NCBI GenBank assembly: GCA_018667995.1
Contig: JABIQT010000795.1
Coordinates: forward strand, 1-13,862
Direction: 5' to 3'
Source of the DNA: Candidatus Latescibacterota bacterium
GTDB taxonomy: Bacteria > JAAXHH01 > JABIQT01
Length of the DNA stretch: 13,862 nt
Position numbers and translations under genes: made by a program. The notes beneath the pieces were generated by a model. The model saw nothing but the letters and a program-made list of their open reading frames with translations. It searched no databases and was not told the DNA's origin. Positions 1-8,555 of this stretch are shown here, piece after piece; position 1 is the stretch's first letter; each line of letters begins with the position of its first letter.

Positions 1-935
1 AAGCTGCCGACGCCAGGTGCAAAGCTGAAGGTGCTATAGAGATCTGGCAGGCTCAGTTGATGTCCGAATTCGTGAGCCAGTGTCACATTCAATGCGCCGA
101 TATTGCTGTCTTGAGAGGTGGTCTCGGGCATGAGTATCATCTCCCGTATTTCAACCGCTCCCCCGTCGACCAGAATCGGCGGACGTTCGTCGCCAATTCG
201 CAAAAATCCTGATTGGAGATCACTGGGGCTGTTGAGCAGACGATCGTGCTGGAGATCTGATCCCGCGTGGAAGATGATAAAGGCATCGTAGGCCGCGAAA
301 TCTATAGAGGGGTCTTGGTCGGCTGCGGCGAAAGTGTCGGTTACGAAGTCCACAAGCCGCTCTACCTTTAGCGGGTCAAAGAAATCTACATTGGGGCTGT
401 AGAACGACATCTGTCGGGGCAAGGTGTAGGCGGCAACGAGCGCGTCTGGTACAACCCGTGCGGTGGTGCTGAATTGCCCGTAGGATACGGCGTCATAGTA
501 GGCATTCATGGCCGATAGATGGCGCTCGAAATACAGTCTGTCGTGTGGCGCCTGGTCGATAACGTGACCTTCCGCCTGCTCAAATTCCGCCGGGCTCCGA
601 TAGTCGAAGTTACCGTTACCCGTGGTCTCATCGCTCACATCTGTCGGAAAGTCCACGCGGATGGCGAGAATGTTCAGGGATACAGGCGCAACGGTACTTC
701 CTACCGGTTTGGTCGCCGGCAGACCGTACGGTGTAGATCGGTCAATATGCAACAGATTCTGTTGCGAGATCTGATGACGTGGATGTCGCTTTTCGGTTCC
801 GTCGACGGTAGCGGATGTCGGTGTCGCCGGGCGAATTGGGCGAACTTGATCGGCATAGGACTCGCGTACCGTCAACCAAAAACTGAGGGCGACGAGGCAA
901 AGGCCCCACCAGAGGCTCCGGGAGGGGAGAGGCAT
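1..935 (-). CDS. M6-family secreted metalloprotease (immune inhibitor A-like), C-terminus cut by window edge
   Basis: The visible part is 311 residues and stays open to the window's left edge, so the C-terminal part is missing. Residues 1-28 look like a Sec signal peptide: a short Arg-containing start, a hydrophobic core around 8-22, and cleavage probably near SYA-D. The zinc site is HEFGH at 288-292, followed by LSLPD with Asp298 as the likely third ligand. This is the HExxH-x5-D arrangement of M6 proteases, which degrade extracellular proteins. The upstream stretch around residues 85-160 (hydrophobic strand NILAIRVDFP, then a Phe/Tyr-rich segment leading into SYGQF) also fits M6 enzymes. 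I chose ATG at 935. A GTG at 950 is possible, and an in-frame TAG lies just above it; neither start has a good Shine-Dalgarno. The gene lies downstream of porU and porV on the same strand, so the protein may be exported by that system. The sorting domain that would prove this lies outside the window. Confidence 0.88.
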   Translation of the reverse strand, partial: MPLPSRSLWWGLCLVALSFWLTVRESYADQVRPIRPATPTSATVDGTEKRHPRHQISQQNLLHIDRSTPYGLPATKPVGSTVAPVSLNILAIRVDFPTDVSDETTGNGNFDYRSPAEFEQAEGHVIDQAPHDRLYFERHLSAMNAYYDAVSYGQFSTTARVVPDALVAAYTLPRQMSFYSPNVDFFDPLKVERLVDFVTDTFAAADQDPSIDFAAYDAFIIFHAGSDLQHDRLLNSPSDLQSGFLRIGDERPPILVDGGAVEIREMILMPETTSQDSNIGALNVTLAHEFGHQLSLPDLYSTFSFAPGVGS

Positions 936-981
936 TGTAGACAGGGTCACATCCGTAATGGGCTATCAATTTAAAGGTAGA

Positions 982-1030
982 GACGACCATGACATGGCAT
1001 TGAAAGATCGCATGCCATGTCATGGTCGTC
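982..1030 (-). terminator. Perfect 19-bp inverted repeat, terminator- or attenuator-like hairpin
   Basis: Arms 982-1000 and 1012-1030 are exact reverse complements, with an 11-base loop. The hairpin begins 9 bases beyond the porV stop and ends about 46 bases before the protease start. Read on the minus strand it is followed by TCTACCTTTAAATT, which is T-rich but not a clean U-tract. The stem is strong but only moderately GC-rich. It could be a full or partial terminator that lowers expression of the protease relative to porUV, an mRNA-stabilising 3' end, or a binding site. The structure is seen directly; the role is inferred. Confidence 0.6.
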
Positions 1031-1039
1031 CAATGTCAC

Positions 1040-2014
1040 TTAGAATCCTACAGTGACCGAGAACTTTGTAATGTCCTGAAGAGTGGAACTCGTCACGTAG
1101 CTGAAATCGATCCGATACAGACGCCACTGAAGGCCGCCTCCAAAGGTGGGTGTCTTTATGTTTCCAGCCCGATCGTAAATATAACCGGCCCTGAGAGCGA
1201 CGAAATCACTGTACCAGTATTCGGCACCCGTATTTAGGACCGATTCGCGCAGCGTCTTTACGGCGCTACCGGTTTCCAATCCTTTATTGAAGTCGTGGGC
1301 TATCATCAGCCGATTATGCTCTCCGTCTATGACTTTAGCGGCAAAACCGAGCTTGAGTGTTCTTGGTAGTGGGTCACCTTGATCCGCATCTATGAAAGTG
1401 ATCTTCGGCCCCAGATTCTGTACCGCGCCACCCAGCGTCAAACGATCATGGATCTTGTACATGGCACCGAGATCTACAGCGAAAGTAGTCGCCGTGCCGC
1501 GTCCCTGCTGAGCTCCTGCGCTGAATGGGGACAGTTTATTGTAAATGACCTTCAGATTTGTTCCGAGCCCCAACACCTCACCGATCTGCGTGCCATAGGA
1601 GAGATTTACGGCTACATCGAAACTGTTGATGGTGCCTATTGAATTGCCGCTCGCATCAGTAGCTGGCTGCTCGCCCAAAGAAAGATAGGGGATGCTGATC
1701 CCAAAGGTACCGATTCCTTCCACAGGCTGCACATATCCGAAATGAAGGAAATACATATCATCGAAATTGAAGTACGGTAGCCACTTGAAGTAATTTCCCG
1801 TAAACTCTCGCGTCTTGGAGAATGCGAGAGCTCCTGGGTTCCAGGCTGTAGCCATTGCCCCCTGGGCATGCGCTACGCCCGTTTCACCCATACCGGAGGA
1901 ACGGGCATCTGGCGCGATACGCAGAAACAGTGCACCGGCCTGGCTTTGCGCGTAGGCACTGCCCATAGGCAATGCCATGAATGCGCAAACAAGTAAGGGG
2001 AATAACCGATTCAT
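1040..2014 (-). CDS. porV: PorV/PorQ-family outer-membrane protein of the type IX secretion system
   Basis: This 324-residue protein has a Sec signal peptide (residues 1-22, cleavage after AYA). The mature start carries the family signature LRIAPDARSSGMGETGVA at about 31-48 and WNPGAL at 58-63, typical of PorV/PorQ proteins. The remainder alternates aromatic and polar residues and ends in FSVTVGF, a terminal aromatic beta-strand signature of a FadL-like outer-membrane barrel. In T9SS, PorV takes cargo from the translocon and delivers it to the sortase PorU on the cell surface. At 324 residues it is shorter than Bacteroidetes PorV (about 380-400) and nearer PorQ in size, so the assignment to PorV rests mainly on its place next to porU. 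The start is well supported: AAGGAG lies 6 bases before ATG. It sits 74 bases downstream of porU on the same strand, probably in one transcript. Confidence 0.85.
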   Translation of the reverse strand: MNRLFPLLVCAFMALPMGSAYAQSQAGALFLRIAPDARSSGMGETGVAHAQGAMATAWNPGALAFSKTREFTGNYFKWLPYFNFDDMYFLHFGYVQPVEGIGTFGISIPYLSLGEQPATDASGNSIGTINSFDVAVNLSYGTQIGEVLGLGTNLKVIYNKLSPFSAGAQQGRGTATTFAVDLGAMYKIHDRLTLGGAVQNLGPKITFIDADQGDPLPRTLKLGFAAKVIDGEHNRLMIAHDFNKGLETGSAVKTLRESVLNTGAEYWYSDFVALRAGYIYDRAGNIKTPTFGGGLQWRLYRIDFSYVTSSTLQDITKFSVTVGF

Positions 2015-2088
2015 GTGATGCTCCTTTCGAGATCATCCTCGCAGATGAATCCTGATAAATAAAGGTCTATTCTCAAGAAGTAAAGTCA

Positions 2089-5000
2089 TTAACGAACAAC
2101 AAGAAGGCGCCCGAACACCGAAACCGACTTCGGAGCCGGTACCTGGGATCTTGCTACAATCTTATAGATGTACGCACCATTAGACAGATAGTCGCCGTCG
2201 TGATCCATGCCGTCCCAGTTGACCTGATTGAAGCCCTGGGTTCCCATAATGTCTCTGAACGATCGTACCCGCGATCCCGCTACGGTGTAGACGTCGATTG
2301 TGATATCTGCATCCTGGGTCAACTCAAATGTAAACGTTGTGATGTGATCAAATGGATTCGGGTAATTCATCACATCCGTTACACGTAGATCCACCTGGTC
2401 GACCACGGCCAAGGTAAGAGTGACTGAGGATGTGTTGTTGAAGTTGTCCCAAGCTCGGATCGTAACCGGGTGATCACCGGGGTCCAGGTTTGGAACGGTG
2501 TACGTAAGGCTGCCCTTCTGGAAGCTGCCTGTTTCATAGGTGAATAGGTCGGTGACGTCCTGACGCTGTTGGATGTCTCTGTCGGTCTGCACGGTTATCT
2601 GATGGCCGACTTCACCAGTGATGTTGATGCCACTGGCATCGAACAGGTTTGCTGTAAGTTGGGGCTCAGAATCTGCGAAGTCACCATCGGCAATGGCGCG
2701 TCCACCAACCAGGACTTCAATTGTCGGTCCGCTGGTGTCGACGAAAGCCGGATCGGCGCCGCGAAGAGGCAGCAGGTCGATGGCGCCCGCTGCATCACTC
2801 TGGTTGTCAGTGGCGTAAACGGAAACTCGTCCCTGATTGCCGCCGTAGGTGATGTCTCTGGGCACAATGAAGGAGGCGCTGAAGAGCCCCATGTCTATGG
2901 CCACCGGTCCGCGAAAGACGTCTGCTCCCGGAAGTTGATAGGTGATCTGGCCACCGGCAGGAGTTACAAATACCGCCTGTCTGGCCGAATCCGATGTACG
3001 TACAAAGGCGGTTCCGTTGAACCCTTGATCCAATATTCCCAGTTCAACTACCTCTCCATAAACCATTGCAGTTTGCAGGACCCTGAGCGTGTCGGTGGAA
3101 TCCGACGTGAACCTGATATCTTTGGTAGGACGACCGATCAACATGGCTGGATCGCCAAAAAGTGTGTATTTCTCACTGTTTTCACGATTCACGGTACCGA
3201 TCTTTGCCTGCATGAGGGCGGAGCCCAATGGAAGACGTTGACTGAGCAGGGCATCGTACAGTAGCCGATTCAGTCGTTCGTTTGGAGACGGAAAGGACAA
3301 TCTCGTCGCCCCCACGAAGCCGATGGCACCTTTTCCGTCGCTTCGAAGAAAGTCTTCTGCCATGGCCTCTTCATTGACCAGGTCAAAGCGCCCAGCGGTG
3401 CAGGTGGCAGTCACGAATACGGGAAGCCTCCGGTCATTCTCAATAGACGGCAGGTCCCTGGCAGTATTAAAGACCCGCTCGTGCGCCCATAGATTTGCGG
3501 CGCCGTGCCCCACCCAGTTGACAAGCAGCGCTCCACTATTCAGGAGACCAAGCAGCGCGTCACGAGCCTCTGGTTTCTCTCCGGCAGGATCAAGTGGAAA
3601 CTCCGTTAGGTATACCTTCTCAACCTGAAACGAGGTAGGAATCTCGCGCTCGGCAAGGCGCTCGGTGGAGCCGATATGAAATGGCTCCTCAAAGGCTACG
3701 CCAGGTGTGGATTCGTCATCGGAGGCAAGCACGATGGTATTCCGCCATGAGCCATACTCAGGTGTTGTATCGTAAGTGATGATCTTTCTTACAACGGCGT
3801 CAGCCTGGGTCACGGTCTGGGCCGGGATTCTCCCAATTGCCATATCCGGGAATATGTCATTTTCCACGGATGGATTATTGTTGCCATCGAAGTACACAAA
3901 ATAGTCGTCCGTGCACCGATTGCCCTGTTCGAATGGTGGAATCCACAACCCTTTGCTGGAACGCGAGTGATTCCTATAGTCAAAATTCCCGTCACCCATG
4001 AGCAGAGCATAGGCTGGAGGTTGGGATGGATTCCAGTTCAGCGTGGCGTATCGTAGGAAATCTCGGATGGCGGTTGGATCTACCAGTCCCCACGAAAATT
4101 CGTCATACACGTCGGATATGGTCGCCAAGTAAACCGTCAGTCCAGAGAAAGTCTCCCGGTGGGCACGTAACAAGTTTGCGGGATCGAGGAAGTCATCGTG
4201 CGTAATGATGATATAGTCTGCACGATTGGACAGATTACGGAGGCCTGCGGGTACGTCCCGAGAGACCGAGACCGGCTGTAGCCAGCTGTCCGGGGAAGAA
4301 GAGCGGTAGCGGGCCGGTTGAGAGGTCCCAGTAGAATCCTGAAAGGCACCGCCAGTCTCGGTGATAATCTCGACGATGTTGAAAGGATCCGTGATGTTCA
4401 GGGTAACCGCATCAATAGGAGTTCCGGAAACCTGGTACTTGACCAGAGGGCCAGTTTGAAGAGGGTCCTGCTCAATCTGAGTGTCGCCGCCGTTGCTGTT
4501 CAAATTCTTCCAATAGGACAACTCGAAGAAATCGAAGTACACCTGGTCAGGCTGGCTTGGACTCAGTCCGTTTCTAGGTACGACGATACGGATCTCGTTG
4601 TCCCCTTCTTTGAGCCACTGTCCGGAGCCAGTTATCACCACAGGAACCGATGCCCCGTTCCAGAATCGTTCCCCGACCAACTGGTCATTTATAAAGATCT
4701 GTACATGGTGGGCGAAACGCGTCTTGCTCTGCAATCTGAAACGTGCCGTAGTCAGTCCACTTCGTGCGACATTGGAAAGGGTAACCTGATAGGTGGCTTC
4801 TTCGCGAAACGCACCGTCAAACAGCTGCCAGAACCATTCCGTGCCCGAGTCCAATGGATTAATGAGCTCGCGTTCTTCGTGGATTCTTGCTGGAGAGTCT
4901 ACCTGTTGGACGGCACCCGTCCCACGTCCGTCGTGCGTGGTCATGCGCATACCGCTGGCATTACCGACATTAAGCCAGTAAATATTGGTGCCCGTGTAGG

Positions 5001-6090
5001 GGTTTTGAAAATAGCTGAATGCGCCCAGTGACTGATCGTAAGCCCAGTCGCTTACCGCGGAACCGTAGAACAGCACATAATCGGCATCGTCAAAGCGGCC
5101 GTCGGTCTCGCCCGCCACACGGATCGCCATTTCTCGCAGCTCAGGACGGGGTACATCAACGTCCTGTGGAACCACGCGGCCGCCACCGCTGTAGAGCCGA
5201 ATGTTTCGCGGATCGATGGCGGAGACATTGATGCCGGCTGCAGAAAGTGTTTCGAAATCCAGTCGATGGAATCCAGTCTGCGTCACTCCAATCTTATACC
5301 ACTCGCCTGATCCGAACGTGGTCACCCGTTGCAAAACGGATGGCCCCGCGGCTTGACGCCAACGAGAAGCCGTTGGTGAATTCAGTATGGTTTCGTTCAG
5401 AGCGTCGGCAAGCAGGTCGTTTCCTGGCCGTTCCCCTGCTGGAAGACGACTGGTGGGCGGCGCATTGAATCGCACATCTATCACGAGTCGGCCATATGCG
5501 CGGACCCGTAGATTTGCGGCGCTGAATGAAAGAGGGGAGAGTGAGACCGGCAGGACATGAAGGCCGCGAATGACACCTACTGATCCGACGACAGCCGGCT
5601 GTGCCGGTGTGTACGCCGTTGCGGAGTAGGCAGGCACGTTCAATCCAGTGGTCTCACGCGATGGATCGGGATTTGCGAAGGGTGCTATACGGATACCTGA
5701 GCGCTCGCCAAAGGGAGCCTCTACTACTGTGAATGTAGGGACAGCTCCTGGTGGCAAACCGATTAGAATCTGTCGGAGAGGGAGTTGCGGCCGGCCGGAC
5801 TCGGTGGTCAATATGCAGCGATCAATGGTCAACACGTCGAATGATTCCCCAAACAACGATACCGTGTCCCGTTCGACTGGCGCCGGTACGTATTCGAAAG
5901 TTACGCCGGTGGCATCAGATCTTATCAGGCGTATGTCGTCGTAAGTGGATGCGTGCAGGGAAGCTGGCAGGAGTGCCAGGAAAAACAGGCACCATGCCGG
6001 AAAAACGGGCAGTAGATTGCACAAAAAAACCGGTCGCCAATGCTGTAAGCACATGATTAGACGATCCGGCAAATGCTGCCGTTTCAACAT
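2089..6090 (-). CDS. porU: Type IX secretion system sortase PorU (C25 gingipain-type cysteine peptidase)
   Basis: The protein is about 1333 residues. A hydrophobic leader spans about 20-47 and cleavage is likely after SLHA. The N-terminal half is a beta-rich propeptide-like region. The C25 peptidase domain lies at about 623-988, with the His of NWVGHG (His862) and the Cys of TATCTAG (Cys897) as the catalytic dyad. It ends in YTLFGDPAM, typical of C25 sortases. An Ig-like stretch follows at about 1115-1230, then a roughly 100-residue FlgD-like/Por-secretion C-terminal domain opening with NYPNPF (1242-1247) and ending in a short strand, LLVVR. PorU cleaves the sorting domains of T9SS cargo at the outer membrane and attaches the cargo to the surface. 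I chose ATG at 6090, which has AGG 5 bases upstream. GTG at 6096 and ATG at 6054 are alternatives; the last gives a more standard short n-region but has no Shine-Dalgarno. porV follows 74 bases later. Confidence 0.9.
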   Translation of the reverse strand: MLKRQHLPDRLIMCLQHWRPVFLCNLLPVFPAWCLFFLALLPASLHASTYDDIRLIRSDATGVTFEYVPAPVERDTVSLFGESFDVLTIDRCILTTESGRPQLPLRQILIGLPPGAVPTFTVVEAPFGERSGIRIAPFANPDPSRETTGLNVPAYSATAYTPAQPAVVGSVGVIRGLHVLPVSLSPLSFSAANLRVRAYGRLVIDVRFNAPPTSRLPAGERPGNDLLADALNETILNSPTASRWRQAAGPSVLQRVTTFGSGEWYKIGVTQTGFHRLDFETLSAAGINVSAIDPRNIRLYSGGGRVVPQDVDVPRPELREMAIRVAGETDGRFDDADYVLFYGSAVSDWAYDQSLGAFSYFQNPYTGTNIYWLNVGNASGMRMTTHDGRGTGAVQQVDSPARIHEERELINPLDSGTEWFWQLFDGAFREEATYQVTLSNVARSGLTTARFRLQSKTRFAHHVQIFINDQLVGERFWNGASVPVVITGSGQWLKEGDNEIRIVVPRNGLSPSQPDQVYFDFFELSYWKNLNSNGGDTQIEQDPLQTGPLVKYQVSGTPIDAVTLNITDPFNIVEIITETGGAFQDSTGTSQPARYRSSSPDSWLQPVSVSRDVPAGLRNLSNRADYIIITHDDFLDPANLLRAHRETFSGLTVYLATISDVYDEFSWGLVDPTAIRDFLRYATLNWNPSQPPAYALLMGDGNFDYRNHSRSSKGLWIPPFEQGNRCTDDYFVYFDGNNNPSVENDIFPDMAIGRIPAQTVTQADAVVRKIITYDTTPEYGSWRNTIVLASDDESTPGVAFEEPFHIGSTERLAEREIPTSFQVEKVYLTEFPLDPAGEKPEARDALLGLLNSGALLVNWVGHGAANLWAHERVFNTARDLPSIENDRRLPVFVTATCTAGRFDLVNEEAMAEDFLRSDGKGAIGFVGATRLSFPSPNERLNRLLYDALLSQRLPLGSALMQAKIGTVNRENSEKYTLFGDPAMLIGRPTKDIRFTSDSTDTLRVLQTAMVYGEVVELGILDQGFNGTAFVRTSDSARQAVFVTPAGGQITYQLPGADVFRGPVAIDMGLFSASFIVPRDITYGGNQGRVSVYATDNQSDAAGAIDLLPLRGADPAFVDTSGPTIEVLVGGRAIADGDFADSEPQLTANLFDASGINITGEVGHQITVQTDRDIQQRQDVTDLFTYETGSFQKGSLTYTVPNLDPGDHPVTIRAWDNFNNTSSVTLTLAVVDQVDLRVTDVMNYPNPFDHITTFTFELTQDADITIDVYTVAGSRVRSFRDIMGTQGFNQVNWDGMDHDGDYLSNGAYIYKIVARSQVPAPKSVSVFGRLLVVR

Positions 6091-6480
6091 CTCCACCTAT
6101 AACGCACCAGGTTAATGATTCTTAACGTACCTGTCGGATTGTTTGACAGGACGATCAGCAAAACACGACTTTCGTGAATTCAAAAAAATCATTAGCACTG
6201 GAGAATAGGCGTTGCTCCCGACCATGTTGAAACGTATGAGGAATACCTTTGAGGTTACAGTCGCAAATATAGGATCTGTGCGCAGAATGTCAAGGTAGAA
6301 ATGCGGAGACCAAAGGTGTCTTGGTGCTCGATCTTACTAAGATGGTACATCATTGGCCTGTCATGAAATGTGATCGCCGTCACGTGCGATTTCTATTGCA
6401 GGCTCTCCACTCATCTCCTATTCTTAGGCAGAATCTGTGGAAACGCATCTCGGTTGAAACCCCGGTAGGAGCAAGGAATC
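6091..6480. other. Divergent intergenic region between porU and the PhzF-family gene
   Basis: About 390 bases hold no convincing gene. They must contain the start signals for porU (leftward) and the PhzF-family gene (rightward). I see several short inverted repeats: CCTGTC/GACAGG at 6130-6150, CACGA/TCGTG at 6164-6176, ACCAA/TTGGT at 6309-6325 and ATCTT/AAGAT at 6331-6343. A weak rightward promoter candidate is TTGAGG at 6249-6254 with TAGGAT at 6270-6275, spaced 15 bases apart, which is short. If it is real, the PhzF message would have a leader of roughly 200 bases. None of these sites is strong on its own. Confidence 0.4.
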
Positions 6481-7407
6481 ATGGGACGAAGAAAGCTGAA
6501 TTATCACTTAGTGGACGTATTTACGGACTGCATGTTCGGAGGGAATCAGTTGGCGGTCTTTACCAACGGACGCGATGTTTCGCCGACGACTATGCAGGCG
6601 ATTGCTAATGAACTCAACTTATCAGAGACGACTTTTATACTGCCGCCAACCGATGCGGCCAATGACTACAAACTGCGAATCTTCACCCCGGTCACAGAGC
6701 TTCCTATGGCCGGTCATCCTACAATCGGTTCTGCCTTCGTGCTAGCCAACGAGCATATGATCGCATGTCCCGCGGACGGTGAAACCGAATTGGTATTCGA
6801 GGAAAACATAGGGTTGATTCCGGTTTCGGTGGCGTTCAAGGAAGGGCGTGCTGACTTGATACGGATGTTGCAGCCGTTACCCACCTTTGGCCCGATACAT
6901 CCGGACGTGGGCGCCATCGCGGCGATGTTGGGTCTTGAAACGGAGGCCATCACAGACACAGGATTGCCTTTGGAAGTGGTGTCGTGCGGAGTCCCCTTCC
7001 TGTTTGTGCCGCTGCGAGACCTGGTGAGCATTCGGAAGGCACGGCTTGATCGAACTCGCTGGGAGCACGCACTGCGTGATTTTGAGGCGCCTAACATATT
7101 TGTATTCACCAGGGAGACGGTTCACGAATCGTCCACCGTGCATAGCCGTGCCTTTGTTCCTGCTCTCGGTATTGATGAGGATCCTGCCACGGGTGGCGCC
7201 AGTGGCCCCCTGGGGTGCTATATGGTTCGCCACGGAATAGTACCAGGAGGTGCGGGTTCGGAAATCATCGGCGAGCAGGGATTCGAAATGGGGCGGCCAA
7301 GCATGATCCAGATCGAAATAGAACTTACCGCCGAACGAGAGATTTGCGCCGTCCGGGTAGGCGGCACTTGTTGCGCGGTAGCGGAAGGTGTGCTGGAAGT
7401 TGACTGA
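6481..7407 (+). CDS. PhzF-family (phenazine biosynthesis-like) isomerase
   Basis: At 308 residues it is close to the family's usual size of about 260-300. It shows the PhzF signatures in order: VDVFTDCMFGGNQLAVF at 11-27, ELNLSETTFI at 44-53 with the presumed acid/base Glu49, FTPVTELPMAGHPTIGSA at 68-85, and DEDPATGGASG at 232-242. PhzF-fold enzymes are cytoplasmic, cofactor-free isomerases or epimerases built from two similar halves. True PhzF isomerises dihydro-hydroxyanthranilate, but most homologues have other or unknown substrates. No phenazine genes are nearby, so the name describes only the fold. AGGAG lies about 9 bases before the chosen ATG. The gene stands alone between the divergent porU and the convergent oxidoreductase gene, whose stop is 32 bases away. 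Confidence 0.9.
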   Translation: MGRRKLNYHLVDVFTDCMFGGNQLAVFTNGRDVSPTTMQAIANELNLSETTFILPPTDAANDYKLRIFTPVTELPMAGHPTIGSAFVLANEHMIACPADGETELVFEENIGLIPVSVAFKEGRADLIRMLQPLPTFGPIHPDVGAIAAMLGLETEAITDTGLPLEVVSCGVPFLFVPLRDLVSIRKARLDRTRWEHALRDFEAPNIFVFTRETVHESSTVHSRAFVPALGIDEDPATGGASGPLGCYMVRHGIVPGGAGSEIIGEQGFEMGRPSMIQIEIELTAEREICAVRVGGTCCAVAEGVLEVD

Positions 7408-7439
7408 TTTGGCCTTGGACGGATGTGCGAACCCAGTGC

Positions 7440-8555
7440 CTATTTCTTGCTTTTGGTCCACTGTGGTACATTGACCCAGCGCCGCGTCGTCGCAGCTTCT
7501 ACGATGGAATCAGCCACCACCTGCGAGCGCATGCCATGATAGAAAGACGGCATGCAGTCCCGCCCCTCACGAATGGCTGACACGAATTCCCACGCTTGAT
7601 CGTAGCGGAAGGTAGCCACCGGGTCACCCTCGGCGGGATCCCTTGGCGATCCTGGGCGCTTCAGGAATTCATCGGGCACGGTCCGCTTGGTATACGGTTC
7701 ACCCTGTGGAGCAATCAGGATTGCCTGGGGGGTATGCAATTGGTATACCACCGAAGCCTCGCTACCGTTGATCTCGCACACGTCGTGCCCACCGTCGGGG
7801 CCCCTGCCCTTTGTTAATTTCCCCATCTCGAATACACCGGTGGTGCCGGACTCGAATTCCGAGATCCAGGCTACCCAGTCTTCCACATCTTGTGGTTCGC
7901 AGGCCACACCGTCCTTGGTGTGATCTCGAGGCACGAGGCGCTTCATGGCGCTGCAAACAGAACGAATAGGCCCAAGAAGGTCTTCCGCGAAGTCGAGGCG
8001 GTGAATACCCATGTCACCCAGTTCACCCGTGCCAGCCATTTCTTTGTACTGTCGCCAACCTATTGACGTCTCGCCCCAATCCTGCAGCCTCTGAAACCGG
8101 GCATGCCTTATATCTCCAAGGGCCCCTGAATCGACGAGAGATTTGATGTAGGTAATCCCCGGGACAAACCGGTAGGTAAACGCCGTCATGTGCCGCACGT
8201 CGGCGGCACGGGCAGCATCATACATTTCTACGGTTTCCGGCACAGTCATTCCCAATGGCTTCTCGCACAGGACATGGCAACCGGTTTCGATGGCGCGGAG
8301 TACCAGCTTTCTGTGGTGAATATTGGGCACGGCAATGGCCACGGCGTCAGGTTTGACTTCCTGAAAGAATCGACGGGCATCCGTGTATCCCGTGTCAATT
8401 CCCCATTCAGACTGCCGTTTCGCAAGAAGATCGGCGTCGGGATCGCACAATCCGACGATCTCAACATCTGGAATACGTGAAAAACCGGGATAGTGCACCG
8501 CGCTGCAGACACCACCAAGACCGATCAAACCTACCCGTACCGTATTGCTATTCAT
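7440..8555 (-). CDS. Gfo/Idh/MocA-family NAD(P)-dependent oxidoreductase
   Basis: The 371-residue protein has an N-terminal Rossmann fold: VGLIGLGGVCSAVHYPG at 8-24, with the acidic strand end LCDPD at 36-40 for the nucleotide ribose. CEKPL at 97-101 supplies the family's conserved Lys99. The C-terminal substrate domain has GDMGIHRLD at 180-188, with His185 and Asp188 in the usual active-site places. These cytoplasmic enzymes oxidise or reduce sugars, inositols and related polyols; the substrate cannot be read from sequence. There is no signal peptide. AAGGAG lies 5 bases before the ATG and fixes the start. It is the last gene of a leftward unit behind the ceramidase-like gene, with a small ORF in between whose stop overlaps this start by four bases. 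Such enzymes often form catabolic operons with hydrolases, which fits here. Confidence 0.93.
   Translation of the reverse strand: MNSNTVRVGLIGLGGVCSAVHYPGFSRIPDVEIVGLCDPDADLLAKRQSEWGIDTGYTDARRFFQEVKPDAVAIAVPNIHHRKLVLRAIETGCHVLCEKPLGMTVPETVEMYDAARAADVRHMTAFTYRFVPGITYIKSLVDSGALGDIRHARFQRLQDWGETSIGWRQYKEMAGTGELGDMGIHRLDFAEDLLGPIRSVCSAMKRLVPRDHTKDGVACEPQDVEDWVAWISEFESGTTGVFEMGKLTKGRGPDGGHDVCEINGSEASVVYQLHTPQAILIAPQGEPYTKRTVPDEFLKRPGSPRDPAEGDPVATFRYDQAWEFVSAIREGRDCMPSFYHGMRSQVVADSIVEAATTRRWVNVPQWTKSKK

Noticed and set aside
519-974. 151-codon plus-strand frame near the left edge
   Set aside because: It is antisense to the M6 protease coding frame, which shows a signal peptide and HEFGH.
2033-2089. 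18-codon frame overlapping the porU stop as TAATG
   Set aside because: It is too short and ends well before porV; the gap is better explained as a simple spacer with the porV ribosome site.
2569-3264. 231-codon plus-strand open frame inside porU
   Set aside because: It runs antisense to the end of the C25 domain and the region after it; the composition is unlike a folded protein and no ribosome site is evident.
4318-5031. 237-codon plus-strand open frame inside porU
   Set aside because: It lies opposite the well-supported beta-rich region of PorU, shows no recognisable domain, and is a typical antisense shadow of a long gene.
6130-6150. CTGT...ACAG repeat upstream of porU considered as a LexA box
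   Set aside because: The spacing between CTGT and ACAG is 11 bases rather than the 8 of the E. coli-type box, and porU is not an SOS gene.
6481-7407. Evidence for a phenazine biosynthesis cluster
   Set aside because: Only a PhzF-fold gene is present; none of the other phz genes is nearby, and stand-alone PhzF homologues are common.
6877-7461. 194-codon minus-strand frame opposite the PhzF-family gene
   Set aside because: The opposite strand carries all PhzF motifs in one frame; this frame has none and overlaps the end of the oxidoreductase gene.
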